Position numbers and translations under genes: made by a program. A stretch of DNA of 32,234 bases, taken from positions 1-32,234 of the forward strand of contig CAKVLT010000016.1 of NCBI GenBank assembly GCA_934757945.1, written 5' to 3'. Positions 24,988 to 32,234 of the stretch are shown in pieces. The stretch's first letter is position 1; each line of letters starts with the position of its first letter. This stretch comes from an uncultured Bulleidia sp. (GTDB lineage Bacteria > Bacillota_I > Bacilli_A > Erysipelotrichales > Erysipelotrichaceae). The notes beneath the pieces were generated by a model. It was not told where the DNA came from. It saw only the letters and a list, made by a program, of their open reading frames with translations, and ran no database searches.

Positions 24988-27111
24988 TTACTTTTTCACT
25001 TTTGTCTGAAACACAACGTTTTTATGTGTTCCTTTCTGAGATGATCTTTTCTTTTTTTTGCTGATACTCTGTGTCAGTTTCATCATCTCATCCTGTGAAT
25101 TAACTTTTTCTCCTTCTGATGGAATTTTAGTATATCTTCCCGTAGAAGACATCATTCTGGCTTTTACAGTATCTCTCAGACAAAGGTCAATGTAAGCATG
25201 AATTCTTTCACGGATTTCAGAATCCAGTACAGGAGTCGCAATTTCTACTCTTCTTTCTGTATTTCTGGTCATGAAATCCGCAGAGGAAATATACATCTTT
25301 TCTTTGTCACCCTTGCCAAATACATAAATACGAGAATGTTCAAGATATCTTCCTACAATACTGCGAATATGCAGATTTTCTGTTTTCCCTTCTATACCCG
25401 GCAACAGACAGCTGATACCGCGTATGATCATTTCCACGTGCACTCCTGCCTGACTTGCACGGATCAAAGCCTGCATGATTTCTTCATCACTCATACCATT
25501 GATCTTCACAAAGATATAGCCATCTTCTTTTTTCTTTGTTTCCTGGGAAATGTATTTTAAAATAGCAGGTTTTAAATCTTTAGGAGCTACTAAAAGCTTC
25601 TTATATTTACCTTCCAGATTACCAATCATCATATTCTGGAAGAAATGAATACTGTCTTCAATAATCTCCTGTTCACTTGTTAACAAAGCAAGATCAGTAT
25701 ACTGTCTTGCAGTATTTTCATTGAAATTACCTGTTGCAAGACAAACCACATGGCTTAAAGTACCGTGATCATTCTTGCTAATCAGACAAATCTTGGAATG
25801 CACTTTATAGTGCTCATAGCCATAGAACACCGTACATCCTGCTTCCTCCAGTTTTTCAGAATAGTCAATATTATTCTGTTCATCAAATCTTGCCTTTAAT
25901 TCAATCAGCACATCTACTTCCTTGCCATTTTCTGCAGCCTGACATAAATATTCCACAAGACGTGCATGAGAGGCAAGTCTGTAAATGGTAATCTTAATGG
26001 ATACCACCTGTGAATCATTGGCAGCTTCTTTCACAAGATTGACAAAAGGAGCCATGGATTCATATGGGTATGCCAGTAAAACATCTTTTTTCTGAATCTG
26101 TGAGAACAGATGATGTCTGTAGTTTAGTGCAGGGGATAACTGAGGTTCATATGGCGGAAACAACAATCTTTCCTGTGCCTGCTCTGTTAACAATTTACCT
26201 AATCCAAAGGCATATTTCATATTAAAAGGAGAATTCACAATGAACACCATCTGTTTGGTAATATTCAGATGTTTCACAAGATACTTATCCAGTGCTCTGG
26301 ATGGTTTTTTAGACAGTGCAATACGTGTGATATTCATCTTTCTTCTTTCTTTGATGACTTTCATCATCTTTTCACGATAATCATGAATATCATCAAAAGC
26401 TTCATCTTCCGGATCCACATACGCACTTCTGGAAATTTTCATTTTCAGCACTTCCGTAATATCCGCATCTTTAAAAAGAGACGGCACAAAGTACTGTATG
26501 ACATCTTCCATATGTACAAATCTGAAAGAATTCTCATCAGGCAATACAATGATGTCATTCAGACTTGGAGGCACTCCAACGAATCCAAATACTCCATGTT
26601 TTTTAATCTTCAGTACTGTACAGATATATGTCACCCCTGTCAAAAGATTAGGAAACGGATGATGCGCATCTACAATATGTGGTGTCAGTACTGGCTGAAT
26701 ACGTGTTTTAAAGTATTTCTGAAGATATTTGATCTCCTCTTTTGTACAGTCCTCCACATCCAGATCATAGATATTCTCTTTTATAAGACTTTTGCGAATA
26801 CCCTTATAAATAGTATCCCTTTTCTTACAGCCCCTTTTAGCCACAGGATATATAGCATCCAGTTGTCCTTTGGCAGTTAAACCCGATTTATTATCCACTT
26901 TATCAAATTTAGCTTTTTTCAAATCATACAGGCTTCCCACTCTTACTCTGAAGAATTCCGTAAGATTAGATGTATAAATACTGACAAACTTCAGTCTTTC
27001 CAGTAAAGGTACAGATGTATCCTTTGCTTCATTTAACACTCTGTCATCAAATCTGAGCCATGAAATCTCTCTGTTCTGTAAACAGCCTTCTTCATATAGT
27101 CTTTCAATCAT
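24988..27111 (-). CDS. ppk1: Polyphosphate kinase 1
   Basis: PPK1 makes inorganic polyphosphate from ATP and can reverse the reaction. From ATG 27111 it has 707 residues. The N-terminal domain begins NREISWLRFDDRVLNEA. The phosphorylated histidine is His 438 in YKVHSKICLI, and the second catalytic histidine is His 592 in LEHSRIYVFG, both very close to E. coli numbering. The C-terminal tail is lysine-rich. ATG 27111 is chosen because GAGGTG lies 6 bases upstream; a GTG three codons earlier overlaps that site. It is the middle gene of an operon, 16 bases after the GNAT-MsrA gene. Confidence 0.96.
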   Translation of the reverse strand: MIERLYEEGCLQNREISWLRFDDRVLNEAKDTSVPLLERLKFVSIYTSNLTEFFRVRVGSLYDLKKAKFDKVDNKSGLTAKGQLDAIYPVAKRGCKKRDTIYKGIRKSLIKENIYDLDVEDCTKEEIKYLQKYFKTRIQPVLTPHIVDAHHPFPNLLTGVTYICTVLKIKKHGVFGFVGVPPSLNDIIVLPDENSFRFVHMEDVIQYFVPSLFKDADITEVLKMKISRSAYVDPEDEAFDDIHDYREKMMKVIKERRKMNITRIALSKKPSRALDKYLVKHLNITKQMVFIVNSPFNMKYAFGLGKLLTEQAQERLLFPPYEPQLSPALNYRHHLFSQIQKKDVLLAYPYESMAPFVNLVKEAANDSQVVSIKITIYRLASHARLVEYLCQAAENGKEVDVLIELKARFDEQNNIDYSEKLEEAGCTVFYGYEHYKVHSKICLISKNDHGTLSHVVCLATGNFNENTARQYTDLALLTSEQEIIEDSIHFFQNMMIGNLEGKYKKLLVAPKDLKPAILKYISQETKKKEDGYIFVKINGMSDEEIMQALIRASQAGVHVEMIIRGISCLLPGIEGKTENLHIRSIVGRYLEHSRIYVFGKGDKEKMYISSADFMTRNTERRVEIATPVLDSEIRERIHAYIDLCLRDTVKARMMSSTGRYTKIPSEGEKVNSQDEMMKLTQSISKKKKRSSQKGTHKNVVFQTKVKK

Positions 27112-27127
27112 GCAAGTCACCTCGATT

Positions 27128-28081
27128 CTAATCTACACTGGTACTGTTAAGTTTCTGTAAACTTCTGTTTAAATCCTGTACATATCTCATGACCTTTAAA
27201 GGAATATGACAATATCCGTCCGGATGTTTCTGAAGATAGGACTGATGATACTGTTCTGCGGTATAAAACACACGTAACGGTTCACACTCCACATAAAAGG
27301 CATCATAGTTATCCCTCACAGAATCCATATAAGTATGAATCTTTTCACCATCCTGCAGATAATACACGCCTGTCTGGTATTGTCTTCCTATATCATCCAT
27401 CTGCCTTTGATACTGTGAAGGATCAACACAATGAAAAAACACATCCAGTAATACAGTAAGAGAAACCAGATCTTCATCATAGGCAACAGCTACAGCTTCC
27501 TTGTAATTGCCTTCTCCTGTACAGACACTTGCATAATTCACGTATGTACCTTCCCCATTAGCATAGCCACAGATGGTTTCCCTGATTCCATAAAGTGCCC
27601 CAAAGACATGTTCTACTCCCCAGAAACAGCCTCCTGCAAAAACAATCCATTGTTTATGTGGTACAGATTCAAACCTTGCAGAAACACACTGCTGTTTTGT
27701 TTTTTCAAGATACAGCACATCCTCTTCTTTTTTGACTATCTCAAATCCATTATGGGTAAGAATATGCACAGATTTTTCATTGGTAATCTGTACCTGTGCA
27801 TAAAGCTTTGCATACGGATAGTCTTTGCAGAAAGCATATACAGCTTTCATAGCATAATGATTTCCCTGAAAAGATGGAAAAATTCTGTATCCGATGGAAT
27901 ACTCTTTGTCCTTATTTTCTTTTCTGACTTCTATATAGCCAGCACAGGTATCAGACACATATATCCCCAGTAATTTTGTTCCTTTTTCTTCCAGAGAGTT
28001 TCCTGCAACAATTCCCCATGTACCGGGAAACACTTCTGATATTTCTTTTTTACCCAATATTCTTAAAGTGATTTCATGCAT
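27128..28081 (-). CDS. msrA: Fused GNAT acetyltransferase / peptide-methionine (S)-S-oxide reductase
   Basis: A two-domain protein of 317 residues from ATG 28081. Residues 1 to about 127 look like a GNAT fold (SIGYRIFPSFQGNHYAMKA, then a typical NEKSVHILTHNGFE). Residues from about 143 are a complete MsrA, which reduces methionine-S-sulfoxide in oxidised proteins: GCFWG with catalytic Cys 152, YANGEGTYVNYASVCTGEG, and EQYHQSYLQKHP. The resolving cysteines may be in the C-terminal part (a single CHIP). No Shine-Dalgarno precedes the ATG; a perfect TATAAT ends 6 bases upstream, so the mRNA may start at the ATG itself. It leads the operon with ppk and the nucleoside kinase. Confidence 0.92.
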   Translation of the reverse strand: MHEITLRILGKKEISEVFPGTWGIVAGNSLEEKGTKLLGIYVSDTCAGYIEVRKENKDKEYSIGYRIFPSFQGNHYAMKAVYAFCKDYPYAKLYAQVQITNEKSVHILTHNGFEIVKKEEDVLYLEKTKQQCVSARFESVPHKQWIVFAGGCFWGVEHVFGALYGIRETICGYANGEGTYVNYASVCTGEGNYKEAVAVAYDEDLVSLTVLLDVFFHCVDPSQYQRQMDDIGRQYQTGVYYLQDGEKIHTYMDSVRDNYDAFYVECEPLRVFYTAEQYHQSYLQKHPDGYCHIPLKVMRYVQDLNRSLQKLNSTSVD

Positions 28082-28084
28082 ATA

Positions 28085-28098
28085 TGTATTATAATACA
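28085..28098. promoter_or_regulatory. Shared palindromic -10 between divergent msrA and pdxK
   Basis: TGTATTATAATACA is a perfect 14-bp palindrome that supplies a perfect TATAAT on each strand (minus 28088-28093, plus 28090-28095). The two divergent promoters therefore overlap fully at the -10. No good -35 is visible on either side, which would fit activation by a regulator, and the palindrome may be an operator. It is not the 7-1-7 PerR or Fur box. Confidence 0.55.
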
Positions 28099-28134
28099 AT
28101 CTATGAGTATACTTACAAACGAGGTGTTACCTTT

Positions 28135-28971
28135 ATGAAAAAAATCGTGACTATGCAGGATATATCCTGCGTTGGAAAGTGCTCTTTAACAGTCGCCTTA
28201 CCAATATTATCTGCTATGGGTATAGAAACGGCCGTCATTCCTACAGCAGTACTTTCCACACATACTATGTTTAAAGACTTTACCTTTCATGATCTGACCA
28301 ATGAAGTACAGCCCATTATTGATCACTGGCAAAAGGAAGGTTTTCAGTTTCAGGGGGTCTATACAGGGTATTTAGGTTCTTTTGAACAGCTACAGCTGGC
28401 AAAACAGGTACTGGATACTTTTGGTAAAAATACCTTAAAAGTAGTAGACCCATGTATGGCGGATAACGGGAAACTGTATGCAGGCTTCACCATCGATTTT
28501 GCAAGAGCCATGACAAAACTATGTGCTTCTGCAGATATTATCTGTCCTAATCTGACAGAAGCCTCTTTCCTTCTGAACATTCCCTATACCACACAGTATA
28601 CAGAGTCCTATATTCAGGATATCTTGAAAAAACTCACAGACTTTGGCTGTAATACCGCCATCCTGACAGGTGTGTCTTTGGGAAAAGGCATGCTTGGAGC
28701 TTATGGATATGATGCAAAGCAGGATATGTATTTCAAATACTTCATTGAAGAAGAAACCCAGCATTTCCATGGTACTGGAGACATCTGGGCAAGCACACTA
28801 TGTGGTGCTTTACTGAATGGCAAAACACTGCAGGAAAGTATTGCCATAGCCTGTGATTTTGTCAAAGACAGCATTCATAAAACATTGCTTGAACCAGACC
28901 ACAACATCTATGGTGTTAATTTTGAACAGGCTATATACGGATTATTAAAGAGGCTATACGATGAACAGTAA
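28135..28971 (+). CDS. pdxK: Pyridoxamine/pyridoxal kinase
   Basis: A 278-residue ribokinase-fold enzyme that phosphorylates B6 vitamers. It begins MKKIVTMQDISCVGKCSLT as pyridoxamine kinases do, has VVDPCMADNGKLY for phosphate and metal contacts, ICPNLTEASFLL, and the anion-hole motif HGTGDIWAST with the catalytic Asp. ATG 28135 is preceded by GAGGTG 8 bases upstream; the in-frame ATG at 28084 lies within the promoter palindrome and is rejected. It could also act on hydroxymethylpyrimidine, but the GTGD context fits PdxK/PdxY better. It is divergent from msrA. Confidence 0.9.
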   Translation: MKKIVTMQDISCVGKCSLTVALPILSAMGIETAVIPTAVLSTHTMFKDFTFHDLTNEVQPIIDHWQKEGFQFQGVYTGYLGSFEQLQLAKQVLDTFGKNTLKVVDPCMADNGKLYAGFTIDFARAMTKLCASADIICPNLTEASFLLNIPYTTQYTESYIQDILKKLTDFGCNTAILTGVSLGKGMLGAYGYDAKQDMYFKYFIEEETQHFHGTGDIWASTLCGALLNGKTLQESIAIACDFVKDSIHKTLLEPDHNIYGVNFEQAIYGLLKRLYDEQ

Positions 28972-29380
28972 ACAGAAAAAATTATTTCAGCAGGCGCAGA
29001 AATATGCAGGCTCTGCACAACACACCTATACATCCCTGGCCAAGGCTTTTGAAAAAGATGTTACCTTCCATGATACTTTCTTAAAGATTGCTCAGCAAAA
29101 AGAAAAAGCTCTGGCAGTACTGGAAAAGACAAGCGGGTTAACTACAAAAAGCGGAAAAAGTGAAAGTGCATTCGTATTAGTCATGATGAAGGTATTCGGT
29201 AAAAAACGCATTCTCAAACTGATGGCAGGCAGTGAAACAGAACAGGGAGATGTTTTAAGAACTCTCTCCAAAGAGTTCCCTGCTTTAAAAAGTATCGCCC
29301 AGGAAACCTACCTGCAGACAAATAGTTTATTACGTTTAAGAAATCAGCTGATACATTCTAAAAAACGTAAAAAAAGATAA
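28961..29380 (+). CDS. Hypothetical helical protein, ferritin-like in outline
   Basis: I do not recognise a family with confidence. The 139 residues are almost entirely helical and lysine-rich, ending KKRKKR. The arrangement (a first helix with YTSLAKAFEKD, a second with FLKIAQQKEKAL, a gap, then a KxFGKKRILKLMAGSE helix and a final QETYLQTN helix) recalls the rubrerythrin/VIT-type four-helix proteins, but the metal-binding ExxH pairs are not present, so any diiron site would be lost. It overlaps the pdxK end by 11 bases with AGAGG 7 bases upstream, so it is co-translated with pdxK. Confidence 0.75.
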   Translation: MNSKQKKLFQQAQKYAGSAQHTYTSLAKAFEKDVTFHDTFLKIAQQKEKALAVLEKTSGLTTKSGKSESAFVLVMMKVFGKKRILKLMAGSETEQGDVLRTLSKEFPALKSIAQETYLQTNSLLRLRNQLIHSKKRKKR

Positions 29381-29384
29381 GAGC

Positions 29385-29424
29385 AGAAGCTTTATCAGAA
29401 AATGGAATCTGAAAAGCTTCTTTT
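29385..29424 (+). terminator. Intrinsic terminator of the pdxK operon
   Basis: AGAAGCTTT (29385-29393) and AAAGCTTCT (29413-29421) pair over 9 bp, with an inner TCAGA/TCTGA helix after a one-base bulge, then TTT-A-TTT. Confidence 0.8.
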
Positions 29425-29427
29425 ATT

Positions 29428-29730
29428 TCATCCATTTGTCAATGTGCCGGTAATGCTTACCGTGGAAGTTTTTTCTCCGTCAACACATATCGTATACGTT
29501 TCATTGGTTTTTAAAGCTTCACTTGCGATAACAAGATTGTCATAGCTCTTATTGCTTGCATAAGACACGATTGTATTGCCTGTACTGTCCAGAATACCAT
29601 CTCCGATGGAATGAATAGCTGGCATTCTTTCCGGTTGCCCAGTTTGCTGAGATGGATCAAAGTTTTCCATGTCAGTATTTTCTTCAGACTTCTCAGGTGG
29701 GGTTGTTTCATCAGAATGTCCACTTTGAGA
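29428..29730 (-). pseudogene. C-terminal fragment of a carbohydrate-binding-domain (Cthe_2159-type) protein
   Basis: An open frame of about 100 codons ends at 29428. Its last 55 residues (GDGILDSTGNTIVSYASNKS, then a YDNLVIASEALKTNETYTI segment and a closing VSITGTL) resemble the C-terminal strand-rich end of secreted Cthe_2159-type beta-helix proteins. The preceding 30 residues are a Glu/Pro/Gln-rich linker. No ATG with a ribosome binding site opens the frame, there is no signal peptide, and it begins within or just after the tex terminator, so the 5' part of the gene is lost. I infer a deletion remnant. A small functional peptide from ATG 29671 cannot be excluded but has no binding site. 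Confidence 0.6.
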
Positions 29731-29733
29731 TGC

Positions 29734-29760
29734 AAAAAAAAGAGAGTTTCCTCTCTTTTT
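29734..29760 (-). terminator. Intrinsic terminator of tex
   Basis: GAGAG and CTCTC with flanking A/T pairs form up to a 10-bp stem with a GAAA loop, followed on the minus strand by an eight-T run. It starts 7 bases after the tex stop. Confidence 0.88.
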
Positions 29761-29766
29761 GCACAA

Positions 29767-32234
29767 CTATTTACCAAATCTGCTCATCAGTCTGGACAAT
29801 GCATCATCCATAGTCACCTGACCAGAGCATTTCTTATTGGCGTTACGATTGGAACGATTTCTTCCCGCATTCTTTGCGGCCAGTTCTTCAGGACTCAGTA
29901 AGGAAGCAGAAATACGTTTGTTTTCTACATCAACTTCTGTAATGTAGACTTCCACTTTATCTCCTTCAGAAACCATTGTAGATGGATCTTTCACCATATC
30001 CTTTGACATACGGGATACATGTAATAAGGCATCTTTTTCTGCACCAATATTGATAAAAGCACCATATTCTACCAGTCTGTGTACAGTACCTTCATACTTT
30101 TCACCGACTTTGAGATCTTCCAGTTTCATACGCTGTTTTCTCACTTTTGACTTATTGGCTTTATATGCAGCATACTGTGCTTCTTTTTCCTTTACGGCAG
30201 TGATTGGAATCAGACTCAGAGATACTCTTCCTCTTTCTGCATCAATTTCATACACAAAGCAGTCTACGATATCTCCTACACTTAAGACTTCACGCGGATC
30301 TTTAACAATCTTGGTGGACATACGGGATGGAATCACCAGACCGTCTTCGTGCAGACCTACATCAATGAAAGCACCGAAGTCCACAACATTTCTTACAGTA
30401 CCGGATAATTTATCTCCGATATGCAGATCTTCAATCTTCAGGATATCGCTTCTCAATAAAGCACCCTTGAACTGATCACGATAGTCTCTTAATGGCTGAC
30501 GGATAGCTTCTTCAATATCCTTTAATGTAAAGGATCCAACTTCCAGATCTTTCACCTTATCTTCAGGGAATACCGCATCTGCTTCACCCAGTTTGTCAAT
30601 GCCGCATGCCTTCATAATACTGCGGGCAACGTCATAGCTTTCAGGGTGAATACTTGTTTCATCCAGAGGTTCATCTCCACCAACAATTCTTAAGAAACCT
30701 GCACACTGTGTAAATGCCTTAGGGCCAAGTTTCTTAACTTTTTTCAACTGATTACGGTTTGTAAATCTTCCGTTTTCATTACGATAAGTAATGATTTCTC
30801 TTGCAATACCCGCATTCAGACCAGAAATATGCGTTAACAGTTCTTCACTGGCAGTATTGACATCGGCACCTGTCCTGTTAACACACTTCATGACTACTTC
30901 ATCAAGACGTGAAGATAAAGCTTTCTGAGGCAGGTCATGCTGGTACTGACCAACACCGATAGACTTAGGATCAATCTTAATCAATTCTGCTAAAGGATCC
31001 AGTAATCTTCTTCCGATGGAAACAGCAGATCTTTCTTCAATAGCCATATCCGGGAATTCTTTACGTGCTGCTTCCTGTGCAGACCATACAGAGGCACCTG
31101 CTTCGGATACGATGGCATATTCCACATCCAGATGGTTGTCTTTGATCAAATCAGCCACAAACTGTTCACTTTCTCTGCTGGCTGTACCATTACCAATGGA
31201 AACAATCTTGACATCATACTTTCTGATCAGATCCAGCACTTTTTTCTTAGCCTGTTCAAGTTTTGCATTATATCCAAAGGCATAAATCTTATCCACTGTT
31301 AACATCTTGCCTGTTTCATCAATTACTGCAAGTTTACATCCATTGATATATCCAGGGTCAAATCCTAACACAACTCTGCCCTTTAAAGGTGCCTGCAATA
31401 ACAGTTTTTCCAGGTTCATGGAGAATACTTCAATAGACTTATTCTGTGCTCTTTCAGAAAGATCGGAACGAATTTCTCTTTCAATGGAAGGGAATAACAA
31501 TCTTGTACATCCATCTTCACTGGCTTCCTTTAACTCCTGCTCTGCAACAGTAGACTGTCCATGTGTCAGATTGTTCAACGCCTGCTGTTTCAGATAGTCT
31601 TCATCAAAACTGAAAGCCACAGTAATTACTTTTTCTTTCTCTGCTCTGTCTATTGCCATTACTCTGTGATCTTTGATGGAAGATACTTTTTCAGAATGGT
31701 CATAGTACATTTCATAGACCTTGTTTTCATCCTTGGCATCTTTCTTCAGTTTTGTAACAATGGCACCTGCCTGTTCGATATTTTCCTTAAATGCCCATCT
31801 TTGCTGAGGATTATCAGAGACCATTTCCGCAATAATATCCTTAGCACCCTGAATGGCAGCTTTGGCATCCTTCACTTCTTCAGTAATATACCTGGAAGCT
31901 TCTTCTTCAAGACTTCCTTCTTCAGGCAAGCTCAGCATCCAGTTAGCAAGAGGCTGCAGGCCAAGCTTGATAGCTGTAGCTGCACGTGTCTTTTTCTTCT
32001 GTGCATATGGGCGATAGATATCTTCCACTACAGATAACTTTGTGGCTTCTTCTACACTCTTTCTGATTTCTTCTGTCAGTTTACCCTGTTCACTGATCAG
32101 ACGTAATACGTCGTCTTTTCTCTGACGCAGGTTATTCTGATATTCAAACTGCTTCTGAATATATAAAATCTGTTCTTCATCCAATCCACCTGTCACATCT
32201 TTACGGTAACGGGCAATCATTGGCACTGTATTTC
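29767..32234 (-). CDS. tex: Tex-family transcription accessory protein with two S1 domains (5' end cut off)
   Basis: The visible 822 residues cover all but the start of Tex, a nucleic-acid-binding protein linked to transcription. The frame is still open at the right edge (NTVPMIARYRKDVTGG, normally near residue 60-70). A YqgF-like RNase H fold domain begins VVLGFDPGYINGCKLAV. Helix-hairpin-helix repeats follow (ITYRNENGRFTNRNQLKKVK, then LGPKAFTQCAGFLR). Two S1 domains end the protein, encoded at about 30200-30420 and 29900-30115; standard Tex has one. They align without gaps over about 71 positions with about 45% identity by eye, so the second looks like an internal duplication. The C-terminus is TMDDALSRLMSRFGK. 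Confidence 0.93.
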   Translation of the reverse strand, partial: NTVPMIARYRKDVTGGLDEEQILYIQKQFEYQNNLRQRKDDVLRLISEQGKLTEEIRKSVEEATKLSVVEDIYRPYAQKKKTRAATAIKLGLQPLANWMLSLPEEGSLEEEASRYITEEVKDAKAAIQGAKDIIAEMVSDNPQQRWAFKENIEQAGAIVTKLKKDAKDENKVYEMYYDHSEKVSSIKDHRVMAIDRAEKEKVITVAFSFDEDYLKQQALNNLTHGQSTVAEQELKEASEDGCTRLLFPSIEREIRSDLSERAQNKSIEVFSMNLEKLLLQAPLKGRVVLGFDPGYINGCKLAVIDETGKMLTVDKIYAFGYNAKLEQAKKKVLDLIRKYDVKIVSIGNGTASRESEQFVADLIKDNHLDVEYAIVSEAGASVWSAQEAARKEFPDMAIEERSAVSIGRRLLDPLAELIKIDPKSIGVGQYQHDLPQKALSSRLDEVVMKCVNRTGADVNTASEELLTHISGLNAGIAREIITYRNENGRFTNRNQLKKVKKLGPKAFTQCAGFLRIVGGDEPLDETSIHPESYDVARSIMKACGIDKLGEADAVFPEDKVKDLEVGSFTLKDIEEAIRQPLRDYRDQFKGALLRSDILKIEDLHIGDKLSGTVRNVVDFGAFIDVGLHEDGLVIPSRMSTKIVKDPREVLSVGDIVDCFVYEIDAERGRVSLSLIPITAVKEKEAQYAAYKANKSKVRKQRMKLEDLKVGEKYEGTVHRLVEYGAFINIGAEKDALLHVSRMSKDMVKDPSTMVSEGDKVEVYITEVDVENKRISASLLSPEELAAKNAGRNRSNRNANKKCSGQVTMDDALSRLMSRFGK

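Noticed and set aside
26269..26880. 203-codon open frame on the plus strand inside ppk1
   Set aside because: It is antisense to a highly conserved kinase, has no ribosome binding site, and its composition (many His, Cys, Phe, Ile) is typical of a reverse-strand shadow.
28084..28134. ATG 28084 as the start of pdxK, and a TTG at 28099 as the start of msrA
   Set aside because: Both lie in the palindromic -10 region; similar MYYNT starts on both strands come from the palindrome, and better starts with an SD (pdxK) or a correctly placed -10 (msrA) exist.

Overview
The window reads as a stretch of ordinary chromosome from a low-GC Gram-positive bacterium (Bacillota). It holds the comFA-comFC-secA-prfB order typical of that phylum, strong AGGAGG-type ribosome binding sites, a lipoprotein-anchored oligopeptide transporter and GNRA-loop terminators. 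The short SecA, the AzlC/AzlD pair and the mixture of gut-type genes would fit the Erysipelotrichaceae, but that family assignment is inference from gene content only.

Layout. Positions 1-230 (minus) hold the start of a chimeric gene running off the left edge: a beta-glucosidase-like N-terminus followed by sequence resembling an IS605-type TnpB protein. Positions 305-4631 (minus) are a secA-prfB-pseudouridine synthase operon with its own promoter; prfB needs a programmed +1 frameshift. Positions 4702-6433 are comFA-comFC. Positions 6461-7862 are ispD and an alpha/beta hydrolase, and 7928-9634 an oligoendopeptidase. Positions 9681-15596 are a complete oppABCDF operon ending in a small membrane protein, with a large hairpin between oppA and oppB. 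Positions 15770-17110 are a MATE exporter, and 17255-20493 an alaX-HAD phosphatase-beta-glucosidase operon. On the plus strand, 20540-22369 is acpS-azlC-azlD-acetyltransferase, followed by a decayed PAP2 phosphatase (minus), a tRNA-Pro(CGG) and a vanZ-like gene. Positions 23341-28081 (minus) are a GNAT-MsrA fusion, polyphosphate kinase and a TGS-nucleoside kinase. Positions 28135-29380 (plus) are pyridoxamine kinase and an unknown protein. A fragment of a carbohydrate-binding protein and a partial tex gene with two S1 domains complete the window.

How the genes fit together. Most are housekeeping: secretion, translation termination, isoprenoid synthesis, peptide import, competence, coenzyme A-dependent acyl carrier activation and vitamin B6 salvage. 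Transcription units are very compact: many intrinsic terminators overlap stop codons, and four genes lack a Shine-Dalgarno but carry a -10-like hexamer 6-8 bases before the ATG, suggesting leaderless mRNAs. I see no CRISPR array, prophage or complete insertion sequence and no obviously new multi-gene system. The points most worth following up are the prfB frameshift site without its usual SD-like stimulator, the MsrA-PPK operon opposite pdxK with a palindromic shared -10, the tandem S1 domains of Tex and the left-edge chimera.
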